The notes: generated from the letters alone by a model not told the origin. Numbered from the stretch's first letter, positions 8,143 through 18,215 are shown. The stretch is DNA of 28,542 nucleotides from Porphyromonadaceae bacterium UBA3318 (GCA_002361235.1 DESI01000090.1:1-28542), one strand, 5' to 3'. Translations and numbers: made by a program.

Positions 8143-8152
8143 AAACGTATTT

Positions 8153-11100
8153 ATGAGCAATAACATATATAAGGCTTTGGCGTTGACACTGATCATGGGT
8201 GCCGGCTATCTACAGTCGGCAGCCCAGGTGAAAGTGTCGGTCAACGCGAACAACCAGCCGATAGGGAAGGTTCTTGACCAGATAGGCAAATCTTCCGGCT
8301 ATGAGATCTTCTACGTCGACGGCCATCTGGACGACTTGGGCAATGTGACCGTAAAGGCAACGAACGAAGATCTGAAGTCTGTGCTTGACAGGATCTTTGC
8401 AGGCAAGGACGTCACCCGCACCATCAGGGACAGACAGGTCATTATAACGCGCAGGAAGAAAAAAGACAAAAGACAGGGAAAATCCGCCGACAGGAAAGAG
8501 AACAGGACTGCCGGAGCCGCCACAGTCACCAGACTGACGGGTACAGTGACAGGGTCAGACGGAGAGCCCCTGATCGGAGCGACCGTGTTCGAAAAAGGCA
8601 CGCAAAACGGTGTGGTGACCGACGTGGACGGTAACTTTGAGATCAATGTGCACAAACCGGACGCCACGCTTGCTGTTTCCTATGTGGGTTATGACGGGAT
8701 TTCCGTCAAGGCTACTCCCGGAAAGGCCATGAAGATAACGATGCGCGAAAACAGCGAACTTTTGAACGAAGTCGTGGTTGTCGGATACGGTACCATGAAG
8801 AAAAGCGACCTGACCGGATCGGTGTCCCAGATCAAAATCGACGAGACAAGGGCCGCCACGGTGTCGTCCGTGACCAACGCGCTTGCCGGAAAGGCCGCAG
8901 GCATGCAGGTCAGTCTCAGCACGTCGCAGCCCGGCGCGGCATCCACCATACGCATCCGTGGCGCGGCATCGCCCAATACCGACAACTCTCCGCTGATCGT
9001 GATCGACGGGTTTCCCGTCAATCCTACCAGCGACGGCAAGACAGCTGTCGGAAAATACAACAGCGGTCAGAACGACAACTTTCTCGGATCGATCAATCCT
9101 AACGATATCGAATCAATCGAGGTATTGAAAGACGCTTCGTCGACAGCCATATATGGTTCGCGTGCGGGTCACGGCGTAATTCTCATCACCACTAAGAAAG
9201 GCAAAGCCGGCCGTGCCACCGTCACTTATACAGGAAATGTCTCGGCTCAGGTAATGGCAAAGGGTTACGACATGCTTGACGCCAGGAACTACATGATCCA
9301 GACGGAACGTTACCGTATGGAAAAATGGCGCATTGATAACGGCGTCGGATTCTTCGGAGGCAAAGACGAGGAAGCCACCATGCAGACCAATCCATATACT
9401 CCGAAATACACGCAGGACATGATTGCCAATCCCGGAGAGACCACCGACTGGTTCGGTGCTGTGACGCGCACCGGATTTCAGACAGCTCACAACCTTAACG
9501 TTCAGGGAGGCGCCGAAAACACCCGTTATCTTGTTTCCGGCAACTTCATGATGCAAAACGGCTTGGTCAAAAACAACGACATGAAGCGCTTCACGCTCAG
9601 AAGCAATATCACTCAGAAATTCAACGAACACTTCAGCGGCGGAATCTATCTGACCTTCTCACGTATCGACCAGAACAGCATACCGAGCGGACTTTCCTCC
9701 AACGAAGATTCCGGAGTAATGGTCGCCGCAGCATCACAGAGTCCGTTGCAGCCCATCTATGATGAAAACGGCAACTATACCACCAATCCTCTCGCCGCAT
9801 ATCTCCCCAACCCGGTATCGATGCTCGATATTACAAATAAAAGCCGCCGCAACCGTTTTCTTGGTTCAACCTACGTCGAATATAAGCCGATCAAGGAACT
9901 TACATTCAAACTGAACCTGGGCATAGACTATAACAACCATAAACGTCAGGTGTACATGCCCAAGACCACCCTATACGGACAGAAAGTAGACGGACAGGCC
10001 GATATCGCGCAATACGACCAGAACGACTATCTGGCGGAATTGACCGCCTCATACGTGAAGGATTTCTCGGACATTCATTCCATAAACGCCGTAATCGGCG
10101 GTTCATATCAGAAATTCAACAGCGAGGGATTCACTGCCGGAAACAGCGGTTTTCTCAGCGACGCGCTGCTCTATAACAATCTGAGCTACGGCGACTATGC
10201 CAAACCGTGGGTGTCATCATCAAAACAGAACAGCGAGATGGCGTCTTTCTTCGGACGTATCAATTATTCGTTGATGAACAGATATCTGCTCACCGCCACA
10301 ATCCGTGCCGACGGCTCCTCCAATTTCGCAAAAGGCCACCAGTGGGGTTATTTCCCCTCTGTAGCTCTCGGATGGCGTTTTTCCGAAGAAAACTTCATGG
10401 ACAGGGCACGTTCATGGTTCTCCAACGGAAAATTGCGCCTCAGCTGGGGCCAGACCGGTAATTCAAGCATAGGATACCAGGCCGTCAGCATGTACAGGGG
10501 ATCAAATTCGGTAGGTACCCAAATGAATCATGGATTCGGAGGCGTGGAACATCTGGGATTCATCATTTCGCAACTCGGCAATCCCGATATCACATGGGAG
10601 ACCACAACCGAGTTTAACGTGGGACTTGACCTCGGGTTCATCAACAACCGCATAAACCTGACGGTGGATTATTTCAACCGCGAGATCTCAAACCTCTTGA
10701 CCTGGCGCACGCTGGCATGCATAAGTCCTGTATCCGGCATCGCCGACAATATGGGCAAGACAAGGAGCCAGGGACTTGAAATCACACTGAACACCATCAA
10801 CATCGACAACCGGGACTTCTCATGGACCACAGACCTGACGTTCTCGTTTTATCGTGACCGTTGGGAAGAACGCGCCGAAAACTGGACTCCGTCCGTCTAC
10901 AGCCGGTATAAGGGTGCCGTACGCCCGCTGGAAGGATATTTCCTGACCGACGGCCTTGTACAGCCCGGCGAGGAAATCCCAAGCATGCCGGGCGCGATAC
11001 CCGGTCAGATCAAGATAAGGGATATCAATGGATATGTGTTCAACGCCGACGGCACATATAAGACCGACGAACATGGAATACCTGTCCTCACGGGTCAGCC

Positions 11101-11620
11101 GGACGGAAAGATAGATGACGCCGACCGCGTGTATATGGGCTCGAGAGACCCGGGATTCATCATGGGATTCAACAATACGTTGCGTTATAAGAATTTCGAT
11201 TTCAACATCTATTTCTACGGCCATTTCAACCAATGGACCACGGGAGCCTACCGTGACCTGTGGATACAGAACGCCTATATAGTGGACGAAAACAAAAACG
11301 TGCCGGTCAGCATCGAGGAAATGTGGAGCACCGACAATCCGGACGGATGGCGACCCGGATTCGCCCAGTCTTCCAACTCGATACACATGGGCAGTACCGA
11401 TTTTTATCTCAAGAAGTGCTGGTTCATACGTTGCCGCAACATAACGCTCGGATATTCAATCCCGGTCAAGAAAGGAATTTCAAAACTGCGTGTGTACGCC
11501 GACGTCAACAATCCTTTCATGCTCACCAACTATAAAGGCCTCGACATGGAAACGGATGACTCCGCATACGCCATCCCCAATGTAAGGAGTTTCAACTTCG
11601 GTGTGGAAATCTCGTTCTAA
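8153..11620 (+). CDS. susC: SusC/RagA family TonB-linked outer-membrane transporter with STN domain
   Basis: The 1155-residue transporter has a signal peptide (to about residue 25, QSAAQ), an STN secretin/TonB signalling domain (about 26-100), a very basic linker (101-120), a carboxypeptidase-regulatory-like domain (LTGTVTGSDGEPLIGATVFE, 128-200), the SusC signature EVVVVGYGTMKKSDLTGSV (206-224), then plug and beta-barrel, ending in a C-terminal aromatic (VEISF). It would import oligosaccharides across the outer membrane with SusD. The STN domain marks it as a signalling transporter that can contact a FecR partner, consistent with the fecR gene in the same operon. The susC symbol denotes family membership, not starch specificity. 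Confidence 0.95.
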   Translation: MSNNIYKALALTLIMGAGYLQSAAQVKVSVNANNQPIGKVLDQIGKSSGYEIFYVDGHLDDLGNVTVKATNEDLKSVLDRIFAGKDVTRTIRDRQVIITRRKKKDKRQGKSADRKENRTAGAATVTRLTGTVTGSDGEPLIGATVFEKGTQNGVVTDVDGNFEINVHKPDATLAVSYVGYDGISVKATPGKAMKITMRENSELLNEVVVVGYGTMKKSDLTGSVSQIKIDETRAATVSSVTNALAGKAAGMQVSLSTSQPGAASTIRIRGAASPNTDNSPLIVIDGFPVNPTSDGKTAVGKYNSGQNDNFLGSINPNDIESIEVLKDASSTAIYGSRAGHGVILITTKKGKAGRATVTYTGNVSAQVMAKGYDMLDARNYMIQTERYRMEKWRIDNGVGFFGGKDEEATMQTNPYTPKYTQDMIANPGETTDWFGAVTRTGFQTAHNLNVQGGAENTRYLVSGNFMMQNGLVKNNDMKRFTLRSNITQKFNEHFSGGIYLTFSRIDQNSIPSGLSSNEDSGVMVAAASQSPLQPIYDENGNYTTNPLAAYLPNPVSMLDITNKSRRNRFLGSTYVEYKPIKELTFKLNLGIDYNNHKRQVYMPKTTLYGQKVDGQADIAQYDQNDYLAELTASYVKDFSDIHSINAVIGGSYQKFNSEGFTAGNSGFLSDALLYNNLSYGDYAKPWVSSSKQNSEMASFFGRINYSLMNRYLLTATIRADGSSNFAKGHQWGYFPSVALGWRFSEENFMDRARSWFSNGKLRLSWGQTGNSSIGYQAVSMYRGSNSVGTQMNHGFGGVEHLGFIISQLGNPDITWETTTEFNVGLDLGFINNRINLTVDYFNREISNLLTWRTLACISPVSGIADNMGKTRSQGLEITLNTINIDNRDFSWTTDLTFSFYRDRWEERAENWTPSVYSRYKGAVRPLEGYFLTDGLVQPGEEIPSMPGAIPGQIKIRDINGYVFNADGTYKTDEHGIPVLTGQPDGKIDDADRVYMGSRDPGFIMGFNNTLRYKNFDFNIYFYGHFNQWTTGAYRDLWIQNAYIVDENKNVPVSIEEMWSTDNPDGWRPGFAQSSNSIHMGSTDFYLKKCWFIRCRNITLGYSIPVKKGISKLRVYADVNNPFMLTNYKGLDMETDDSAYAIPNVRSFNFGVEISF

Positions 11621-11639
11621 CCATTTAACAATTAATGAA

Positions 11640-13136
11640 ATGATTAAGAGAATCATATATATTTTAGCCGCGTTCATAGGCGTTACGGCGTTATCGTCGT
11701 GCGAGCTGAAATCAAATGTGTATGACGCCTACAACACCTCGATATTCCCCAAAACCGAGGAGGATCTGGAGGCCCTGCTTGTAGGCAGTGTCTACGGTCC
11801 GTTCCGGTCCAACCAGTTCAGCGGACTTTTCACCGTAGCCATAGGGGGTGTACAGATCTATAACGACATGTGCACCGATATGGGCGACTGCAACTGGAAT
11901 GACCCCTACTGGTTCGACATCATAAATGTCAATTTCAATCTCAACAATTCCAATGGCCCGCAGTTGATATACAACAACTGGCTTTCATCCCTTTCCAGAA
12001 TCGCCGATGTGGTGAAGCAAATCAAGGAGATGGATTCCATATCCGAAGAGAACAAACGGAAAATGCTTGCCGAATGCTATTGCGCCACGGGATGGTTGGG
12101 ATATATCCTGTATGACATGTATGGAGGCATACAGATTCCCACCGAGGAGTCGCTGGCCAATCCTGCCGCCAATGTAATCATTCCCCGTTCGTCTAATGAA
12201 GAAACCGCCAAGTTTATTGAAGACAATCTGCTTGCCGCGGCCGAAGTCCTTCCCAAGAATATAAAATACGGCTCGTCCGATTACGGCAGATTCACGGCCG
12301 GTACCGCCTACACGATACTGATGCACCTGTACATGCACGACGGCCGCTGGAAGGATGCAGTGGAAATAGGACGGGAATTGATGAAAGCGGAATACGGTTA
12401 TAGTCTTGTGCCCGAATACAAGGACATCTTCACTCTCGAGAACGAAGGCAACAGTGAAACCATATTCGCCTGCACATGCGACCACGGCATTCACACACAG
12501 TACTGGCTGTCGCAGGTATTGTCCGATAATTATCCGGTCAAGAACAGGAAAATGCAGAGGTGGGGCGGATACCGCATGCCGTGGAACTATTATCATACAT
12601 ACGAGGACGGCGACCGTCGTCTCGAGACAATCGTGGCGTCCTATGTCAGCACCGCCGGCGTCCTTGTAGACGAGGCCCACCCCAGCGACGGGTTGAGAAA
12701 AGGAGCCATGCCTAAGAAATATGGCGAGGATCCCGAGGACACCGGTGCCGGTTCGTCCATCGACTGGATAGTGCTCAGATACGCGGATGTGCTTCTCCTT
12801 CAGGCCGAGGCGCTGGCCCGTAGCGCCGACGGCGTGACACAGGAAGCCGTGGATCGTCTGAACGATATCCGCCGGCGCGCCGGACTCGAACCATACAAGA
12901 CAAGTGACTTCAGCGGACTGGAATCATTCCTGAATGCTGTCCTTACCGAACGGGGGCATGAATTGTATTTCGAAGGATGGCGTCGCAGCGACCTGATCCG
13001 TCACGGCAAATTTGTGTCCTTTGCCAAACTCTATAAAAAGAGCCGTACGGCGGCTCCGCACCATGTCCTGTTCCCGCTGCCTCAATCGGTCATAATGGAG
13101 GGCCACGGCCAGGTGCTTCAGAATCCCGGATATTAA
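11640..13136 (+). CDS. susD: SusD/RagB family surface glycan-binding lipoprotein
   Basis: The start is placed at the ATG at 11640 (MIKRIIYILAAFIGVTALSSC), 19 bases after susC, because this gives a proper lipoprotein signal with lipidated C21. An upstream in-frame ATG at 11601 lies inside susC. The 498-residue protein has SusD features: an alpha-helical TPR-like fold, LLLQAEALARS (a late SusD helix), LTERGHELYFEGWRRSDLIR, and the family's terminal FPLPQSVIMEGHGQVLQNPGY. It caps SusC and delivers oligosaccharides to it. The symbol indicates family only; the ligand is not predicted. Confidence 0.95.
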   Translation: MIKRIIYILAAFIGVTALSSCELKSNVYDAYNTSIFPKTEEDLEALLVGSVYGPFRSNQFSGLFTVAIGGVQIYNDMCTDMGDCNWNDPYWFDIINVNFNLNNSNGPQLIYNNWLSSLSRIADVVKQIKEMDSISEENKRKMLAECYCATGWLGYILYDMYGGIQIPTEESLANPAANVIIPRSSNEETAKFIEDNLLAAAEVLPKNIKYGSSDYGRFTAGTAYTILMHLYMHDGRWKDAVEIGRELMKAEYGYSLVPEYKDIFTLENEGNSETIFACTCDHGIHTQYWLSQVLSDNYPVKNRKMQRWGGYRMPWNYYHTYEDGDRRLETIVASYVSTAGVLVDEAHPSDGLRKGAMPKKYGEDPEDTGAGSSIDWIVLRYADVLLLQAEALARSADGVTQEAVDRLNDIRRRAGLEPYKTSDFSGLESFLNAVLTERGHELYFEGWRRSDLIRHGKFVSFAKLYKKSRTAAPHHVLFPLPQSVIMEGHGQVLQNPGY

Positions 13137-13169
13137 GAATTTGTTCAATAATCAGTTAACCCATGAGAG

Positions 13170-13203
13170 GAAAGGGCTGTATTCTATGGGATGCAGCCCT
13201 TTC
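13170..13203 (+). promoter_or_regulatory. Intercistronic hairpin between susD and the downstream enzyme genes
   Basis: GAAAGGGCTG (13170-13179) pairs perfectly with CAGCCCTTTC (13194-13203), extended inward by one G-U and one A-T pair. It lies 34 bases after the susD stop and ends 11 bases before the next start at 13215. The trailing bases (ATAAACTTG) are not U-rich. A partial terminator or RNA-processing stem that lowers downstream expression relative to susCD is plausible; this is inference. Confidence 0.7.
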
Positions 13204-13214
13204 ATAAACTTGAT

Positions 13215-15353
13215 ATGAAACCGTTATTGTCAACAATAACCCTGCTGACCGTCTCATTGGCAGCATACTCCGCGGAACACCGTTTCTACGCCGATGAAGG
13301 CGCGGGAGACGATTTTTCTCCGCAAGACGTCGTATGCACAATCCACACAAGCATAGACGGCGACGTGGAGAACGTACGGGTCACCATTAAGAATAACAGA
13401 CATACGCCGTTTCAGCCCGTAAAGGCAGGCATCCTCCTTGGCATCGATACATACATGGATCGATATCCCGACTGGAACGACAAATACTTCCCTACCCTTA
13501 TGGTATGCGAGCCATGTCATTTCTATGGTTATATGCAATCTCCTTCGGGAAAGATCAAGGCCATAGCATCACCGGACCCGGTGGCGTCATGGAGCCTCGA
13601 TTATAATCTCGGATATCAGGATCCGGCGCCGCATTGGTTCATGGGACATCGCATCAAGTCTTTGAGGCTTGATCTTCTTGCAGCCCTGCCTTTGCCTGCT
13701 CATCATCCCGGAAATCAATGGCAGCTCATGCCGGGTGAAGAACGCTCATGGACCATTAAGATCATTGATATCCCTGCACTCGCGGATTTCGAAGCGACAG
13801 TAAGCCGGGAATGCGGCGTTCCGATGCTGCACATGGAAACGACATCCACCGCTCCAGGCAATGAAATACGGTTTGACATCCATGGCACTGCTCCGTCAGT
13901 GACAGTCAACCGACAGCCTGTACCCGTTAAGAAATCAGACATCGGCTGGCAGGCCTGTTTCTCATCCTCCACACCCGGCATATATGACATCGAGGTCATT
14001 GACGGGAACAAAAAGGCTCATGGTCACATCAATGTCCGTTACCCCTGGCGCAGGACCATGGAACTCGCCCGGGAAGCAGCCTGGCGATATAAGCAGAAAG
14101 CCACATCGCATGTCGAGAGCTGGTATGGATTCCATACCGCGTTCCTCGCCGCACGATATTTTCCTTGCGATTCCATCGACAGCCTTCTCAACAAACGGTT
14201 CGATACGATATTCAATGAATTGTTTGACTCCGACGGCAACCAGAGGAAGTATGACTGGCGCATTCAGAACGTATCGTCGACTGTCGGCATGCTTGTAGAC
14301 AGATACGAGGCATACGGCGACAAGGCCGACCTTATGAAGGCCCGTCTCCTTGCCGACCGGTTTATTTCATCGTTTCAACAGAAAGACGGAGCGTACAGAA
14401 CAGGCAACACCGTATATACAAGTGTGATATACCCGGCCAAGAGCATTCTCGAGCTCGCCGACGCCGAATGGGCCGCAGGCCTCAGGAACGACGCGCGTAG
14501 ACATGAACGTTCCGCCCGGATGGCCATTGACCGCCTTGTGGAATCCAAAGGAGATTTCGAAACAGAAGGGGAAATTACATACGAGGACGGAATGGTCAGC
14601 TGCTCCGCGCTGCAGATAGGAATGCTCGCCCTCCGGCAGAAGGACAACAGATTGCGCCGGCATTATACCGATGAAATGCTCAAGATATTGAAAGGCCATG
14701 ACTGTCTGACGCAGCTTAGGGTGCCGGACGGACGACGGAGAGGCGGGACCATGCGCTATTGGGAGGCTCAGTATGACGTTCACATGCTGCCCAATATGAT
14801 TTCATCGCCCCATGGCTGGAGCGCATGGCGCGCATACGCCACTTATTACGCGTATCTTCTCACGGGTGACGAACGGTGGATTAAGGAAACATTCGACGCG
14901 GCTTCATCGTTCGCATCGCTCATTGACCCCTCAAGCGGCCGACTCAGATGGGCGTTTGTCGTGGACCCTCAGCTTCATGTCCGGCAGATAGCCGTCCCTG
15001 ACTCTGCGCACACGTCCGAGACTCCAAGCTATGGCACTCCGCATCCCGATGTGTACGGCAATCGCAAATTCACCGTCGGCGAACAATATGTGGACATGAT
15101 TTCCGACTGGCAGACCGTCGTATCGTCAGACAATGACGTCCATGAGGTCTTCAAGTTCATTGCCGAGGCCGTGCTGGACAAGGCGTATGTCGTGGAACGC
15201 CCCGACGGATCGTTGGGCTGCTACAATTGCAAAGCCGTACGAAACGGCAATAATATTGAAGTCTATGCCTCCGAACCCCAGATATGCCACCTGTTCGTCA
15301 ATACAAAGGGTAAATATAATGTCAAATTTGATGGAGAAATAATATGGCAATGA
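13215..15353 (+). CDS. Secreted protein of unknown family, probably glycan-active (alpha/alpha-barrel-like)
   Basis: I do not recognise a named family. The start is set at 13215 (MKPLLSTITLLTVSLAAYSAE), which gives a clean signal peptide; an in-frame ATG at 13191 would sit inside the preceding hairpin. The 712-residue protein has a beta-rich N-terminal part (about 22-275) and then a helix-rich part (about 280-700) with repeated aromatic helices, e.g. SSPHGWSAWRAYATYYAYLL near 530-548, recalling (alpha/alpha)n toroid glycosidases or lyases. Acid-rich stretches such as ETEGEITYEDG and YWEAQYDVH could hold catalytic residues. Its place in the PUL between susD and GH3, with an ATGA overlap to GH3, argues for action on the imported glycan. 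The activity is unknown. Confidence 0.85.
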   Translation: MKPLLSTITLLTVSLAAYSAEHRFYADEGAGDDFSPQDVVCTIHTSIDGDVENVRVTIKNNRHTPFQPVKAGILLGIDTYMDRYPDWNDKYFPTLMVCEPCHFYGYMQSPSGKIKAIASPDPVASWSLDYNLGYQDPAPHWFMGHRIKSLRLDLLAALPLPAHHPGNQWQLMPGEERSWTIKIIDIPALADFEATVSRECGVPMLHMETTSTAPGNEIRFDIHGTAPSVTVNRQPVPVKKSDIGWQACFSSSTPGIYDIEVIDGNKKAHGHINVRYPWRRTMELAREAAWRYKQKATSHVESWYGFHTAFLAARYFPCDSIDSLLNKRFDTIFNELFDSDGNQRKYDWRIQNVSSTVGMLVDRYEAYGDKADLMKARLLADRFISSFQQKDGAYRTGNTVYTSVIYPAKSILELADAEWAAGLRNDARRHERSARMAIDRLVESKGDFETEGEITYEDGMVSCSALQIGMLALRQKDNRLRRHYTDEMLKILKGHDCLTQLRVPDGRRRGGTMRYWEAQYDVHMLPNMISSPHGWSAWRAYATYYAYLLTGDERWIKETFDAASSFASLIDPSSGRLRWAFVVDPQLHVRQIAVPDSAHTSETPSYGTPHPDVYGNRKFTVGEQYVDMISDWQTVVSSDNDVHEVFKFIAEAVLDKAYVVERPDGSLGCYNCKAVRNGNNIEVYASEPQICHLFVNTKGKYNVKFDGEIIWQ

Positions 15354-17521
15354 ATATAAGAAATATATGTCTGCTGGTCTATACGCTTGCCTCCTCTGCC
15401 TGCCTCGCCAGGGCGGACGTGCCGTCATACCTCAATGACAATCTGGATATCGAGACAAGAGTCGAGGATGCTCTGGGACGGCTCACCGTCGAGGAAAAGA
15501 TCGCAATGATTCATGCCCAGTCCAAGTTCACATCCCCTGGCGTTCCTCGTCTGGGCATTCCGGACCTCACGGTCAACGACGGTCCGCAGGGTGTCAGGGA
15601 TGAATTGTTATGGGACAGTTGGGAAAATGCCGGGCATACCAACGACTCATGCACTTCGTATCCGGCATTGACATCATTGGCGGCAACATGGAACCGCGGA
15701 CTTGCCCGCCGGCAGGGACGCTCGCTGGGAGAAGAATTTCTTCAGCGTGGGAAGGACGTAGCTCTTGCCCCGGGCATCAATATCTCCCGCCACCCTCTCT
15801 GTGGCCGTAACTTCGAATATATGGGCGAAGACCCATTCCTGGCCGGTGTCTTGGCCGCTGAATTCGTAAAGGGAATTCAAACCAACGGTGTGGCGGCTTG
15901 TGTGAAGCACTTCGCGCTCAACAATCAGGAAACAGACCGTCACGAAGCAAACGTGATTGTAAGCGACCGGGCCCTTCATGAGATATATCTGGAAGGTTTC
16001 CGGCGCGCCATTGTCGATGGCGGGGCATGGTCTGTAATGGGCGCCTACAACAAATACAGAGGACAATTCTGCACCCACAATGAGTATCTTAACAAAATCC
16101 TGAAAACGGACTGGAATTTTGACGGAGTCTTCATGTCCGACTGGGGTGGCACGGAAGATACGCGTGAAGCCATATTCAACGGGCTTGACCTGGAATTCGG
16201 CACCCATACCGACGGCTTGTCCTCCGGCATGAAAAACGCATACGACAACTATTATCTCGCGTCTCCATACCTGGAATTGATAAGATCCGGAGAGGTCGGA
16301 ACTGCCGAACTGGATGATAAGGTTCGCCGTATCCTGCGGCTTATGTTTCGCACGTCGATGAACCGCAACCGCGGATTCGGGTCCCGCAATTCGAAGGAAC
16401 ATTCTGCCGACGTACTCGCAGTGCAGCAGGAGGGTATAGTTCTGCTGAAAAATGACAATGATATCCTCCCTGTCGACAGAAAAAAATATCACAGGATACT
16501 CGTAGTCGGTGAGAACGCGTACCAATCACATACCCGCTGGGGCGGCTCCTCGGGCATTAAAGCGCGATATGAGATCAAACCCATAGACGCCCTGCGCAGT
16601 AGAGCCGCCAATGATGTCGACATCATGTTCCAACAGGGCTATACAACTGTTATGCCCGAGAACATTCAGCTTGAGGATTCGCTCAGGGCCGAGGCCGTCA
16701 GAGCTGCCCGGAATGCGGATCTTGTGATATACATCGGTGGTTACGACAAACGGTATGACACGGAAAGCCACGATCGGACGGATTCTAAAGCGCCATATCG
16801 TCAGGATCGTCTTATAGAAGAACTTCTTCAACAGCACATACCTGTCGTGGTCGTAACTTTCGGAGCAAGTACGTTCGACATGCCGTTCATCGACCGAATA
16901 CCCGCCATGCTTCATGCATGGTATGGAGGAAGTGAATCAGGCACGGCTCTGGCACAGGTCCTTTTCGGAGATATAAACCCTTCGGGCAAACTTCCTGTAA
17001 CCTTTTATAAGCAGGCGTCGGATTGCGGAGCTTTGGCCTTGGGCGAATATCCCGGCGACGGTGAGAACGTGCGATACAATGAAGACATTTTTGTAGGTTA
17101 CCGGTATGTCGACCGGTATGGAGTGAAACCTCAATTCCATTTCGGTCATGGGTTAAGCTACACACGCTTCTCCTATGGAAAACCAACTGTCGACAAAAAG
17201 GAATTGGCTAAGGGCGACACTGTAAATATTGTCATCCCTGTTACAAATATCGGTTCACGCCATGGTAAGGAAACAGTGCAACTGTATGTTCACGATGACA
17301 AGGCGTCGGTAATACGTCCGGTTAAGGAGTTGAAAGGATTCGACAAACTAAGTCTCGCTCCCGGAGAAACAAAACAAGCGGTGTTCCGGCTGACAGTCGA
17401 TGATCTGAGCTTCTACGATGAATCAACAGGGAGCTGGAAGGCCGAGCCGGGTACATTCCAGTTGCTGATAGGCGCCTCTTCCAACGATATCCGAAGAAAT
17501 ATACAGATTAGACTAAAATGA
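15350..17521 (+). CDS. Glycoside hydrolase family 3 exo-beta-glycosidase (beta-glucosidase-like)
   Basis: A 723-residue exported enzyme (signal peptide MNIRNICLLVYTLASSACLA). The GH3 N-terminal barrel shows GRNFEYMGEDP (152-162), ACVKHFALNNQE (K186, H187) and GVFMSDWGGT with nucleophile D264. The second alpha/beta domain contains GGSESGTALAQVLFGDINPSGKLPVTF, and a fibronectin type III-like domain ends the protein (about 590-723). These enzymes release terminal sugars, usually beta-glucose, from oligosaccharides in the periplasm. I chose the ATG at 15350 because it overlaps the preceding stop as ATGA; an ATG at 15344, two codons upstream, is also possible. Confidence 0.94.
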   Translation: MNIRNICLLVYTLASSACLARADVPSYLNDNLDIETRVEDALGRLTVEEKIAMIHAQSKFTSPGVPRLGIPDLTVNDGPQGVRDELLWDSWENAGHTNDSCTSYPALTSLAATWNRGLARRQGRSLGEEFLQRGKDVALAPGINISRHPLCGRNFEYMGEDPFLAGVLAAEFVKGIQTNGVAACVKHFALNNQETDRHEANVIVSDRALHEIYLEGFRRAIVDGGAWSVMGAYNKYRGQFCTHNEYLNKILKTDWNFDGVFMSDWGGTEDTREAIFNGLDLEFGTHTDGLSSGMKNAYDNYYLASPYLELIRSGEVGTAELDDKVRRILRLMFRTSMNRNRGFGSRNSKEHSADVLAVQQEGIVLLKNDNDILPVDRKKYHRILVVGENAYQSHTRWGGSSGIKARYEIKPIDALRSRAANDVDIMFQQGYTTVMPENIQLEDSLRAEAVRAARNADLVIYIGGYDKRYDTESHDRTDSKAPYRQDRLIEELLQQHIPVVVVTFGASTFDMPFIDRIPAMLHAWYGGSESGTALAQVLFGDINPSGKLPVTFYKQASDCGALALGEYPGDGENVRYNEDIFVGYRYVDRYGVKPQFHFGHGLSYTRFSYGKPTVDKKELAKGDTVNIVIPVTNIGSRHGKETVQLYVHDDKASVIRPVKELKGFDKLSLAPGETKQAVFRLTVDDLSFYDESTGSWKAEPGTFQLLIGASSNDIRRNIQIRLK

Positions 17522-17528
17522 ACTGAAC

Positions 17529-18215
17529 ATGAATTTTATTAAAATGATTTGGGCATTGGCGGCAATCATGATGCCGTTGCAATGTCTGGCACAGGATTAT
17601 CGAAAGGATAAACCTCAATCGGTAAACTATCTTCAGGGAAAGATACTGTCCGTTATCGGCGACAGCGAGGCGGCCGGCGATAAAAACGGCATTGCCGACA
17701 CATACTGCTACTTCATCGCACAGCGCAACTGCATGAAGGTCCATAATCTGGCCCTCAACGGTCAGAAACTGTGCAATGCGGTGGAAGGCAAGGACTGGCC
17801 GGCATTAATCGACAACTATGACCGGATACCGGAAGAATCGGACTATATCCTGGTCCACATAGGGTATAATGACAGTTTCGATCCCCTTGAGCCTGACGAA
17901 TCCCGGGACTCATTGAAATTCAAAGGTGCGTTCAACGGTCTTGTCAAGGGATTACGCTCCCGCTATCCCCATGCACGGATCGGCGTTATCTGTCCTTATT
18001 ACTTCAACAACGAGCCCACACGAATCGCGCGCGCCGAATGGTTGATGCGACGCTGCAGGGATCTGCATGTACAGTGCATCGACGGTTGCGCAATGTCCGG
18101 TCTTTCACTCGATGTCCCGGGGCAGGCCGACATGTTTCGGGATGAAGTTCATCTCACGATAAAGGGTCACAGACACATGTCGTATATCTACGAGAATTTT
18201 ATGCGGGGACTATAA
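17529..18215 (+). CDS. Exported SGNH/GDSL-type esterase
   Basis: This 228-residue protein with a signal peptide (to about residue 21, LQCLAQ) carries all four SGNH blocks: VIGDSEA (nucleophile S46), ALNG (G79), IGYND (N114) and DEVHLT (D205, H208). It starts 7 bases after the GH3 stop and is the last gene of the PUL operon. The family includes deacetylases of plant polysaccharides, so removal of acetyl or other ester groups from the imported oligosaccharide is likely. Its size and sequence differ from the larger acetylesterase at 3734, so the locus has two distinct esterases. Confidence 0.9.
   Translation: MNFIKMIWALAAIMMPLQCLAQDYRKDKPQSVNYLQGKILSVIGDSEAAGDKNGIADTYCYFIAQRNCMKVHNLALNGQKLCNAVEGKDWPALIDNYDRIPEESDYILVHIGYNDSFDPLEPDESRDSLKFKGAFNGLVKGLRSRYPHARIGVICPYYFNNEPTRIARAEWLMRRCRDLHVQCIDGCAMSGLSLDVPGQADMFRDEVHLTIKGHRHMSYIYENFMRGL

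Noticed and set aside
7039..8196. Minus-strand ORF of 385 codons
   Set aside because: It is antisense to the GH5 gene, which has both catalytic glutamates; no domain is visible in the minus-strand product.
11601..11639. SusD start at 11601
   Set aside because: It lies inside susC and would bury the lipoprotein signal peptide; the ATG at 11640 gives a normal lipoprotein.
13191..13214. Start at 13191 for the unknown PUL protein
   Set aside because: It adds eight residues before a clean signal peptide and falls within the intercistronic hairpin.
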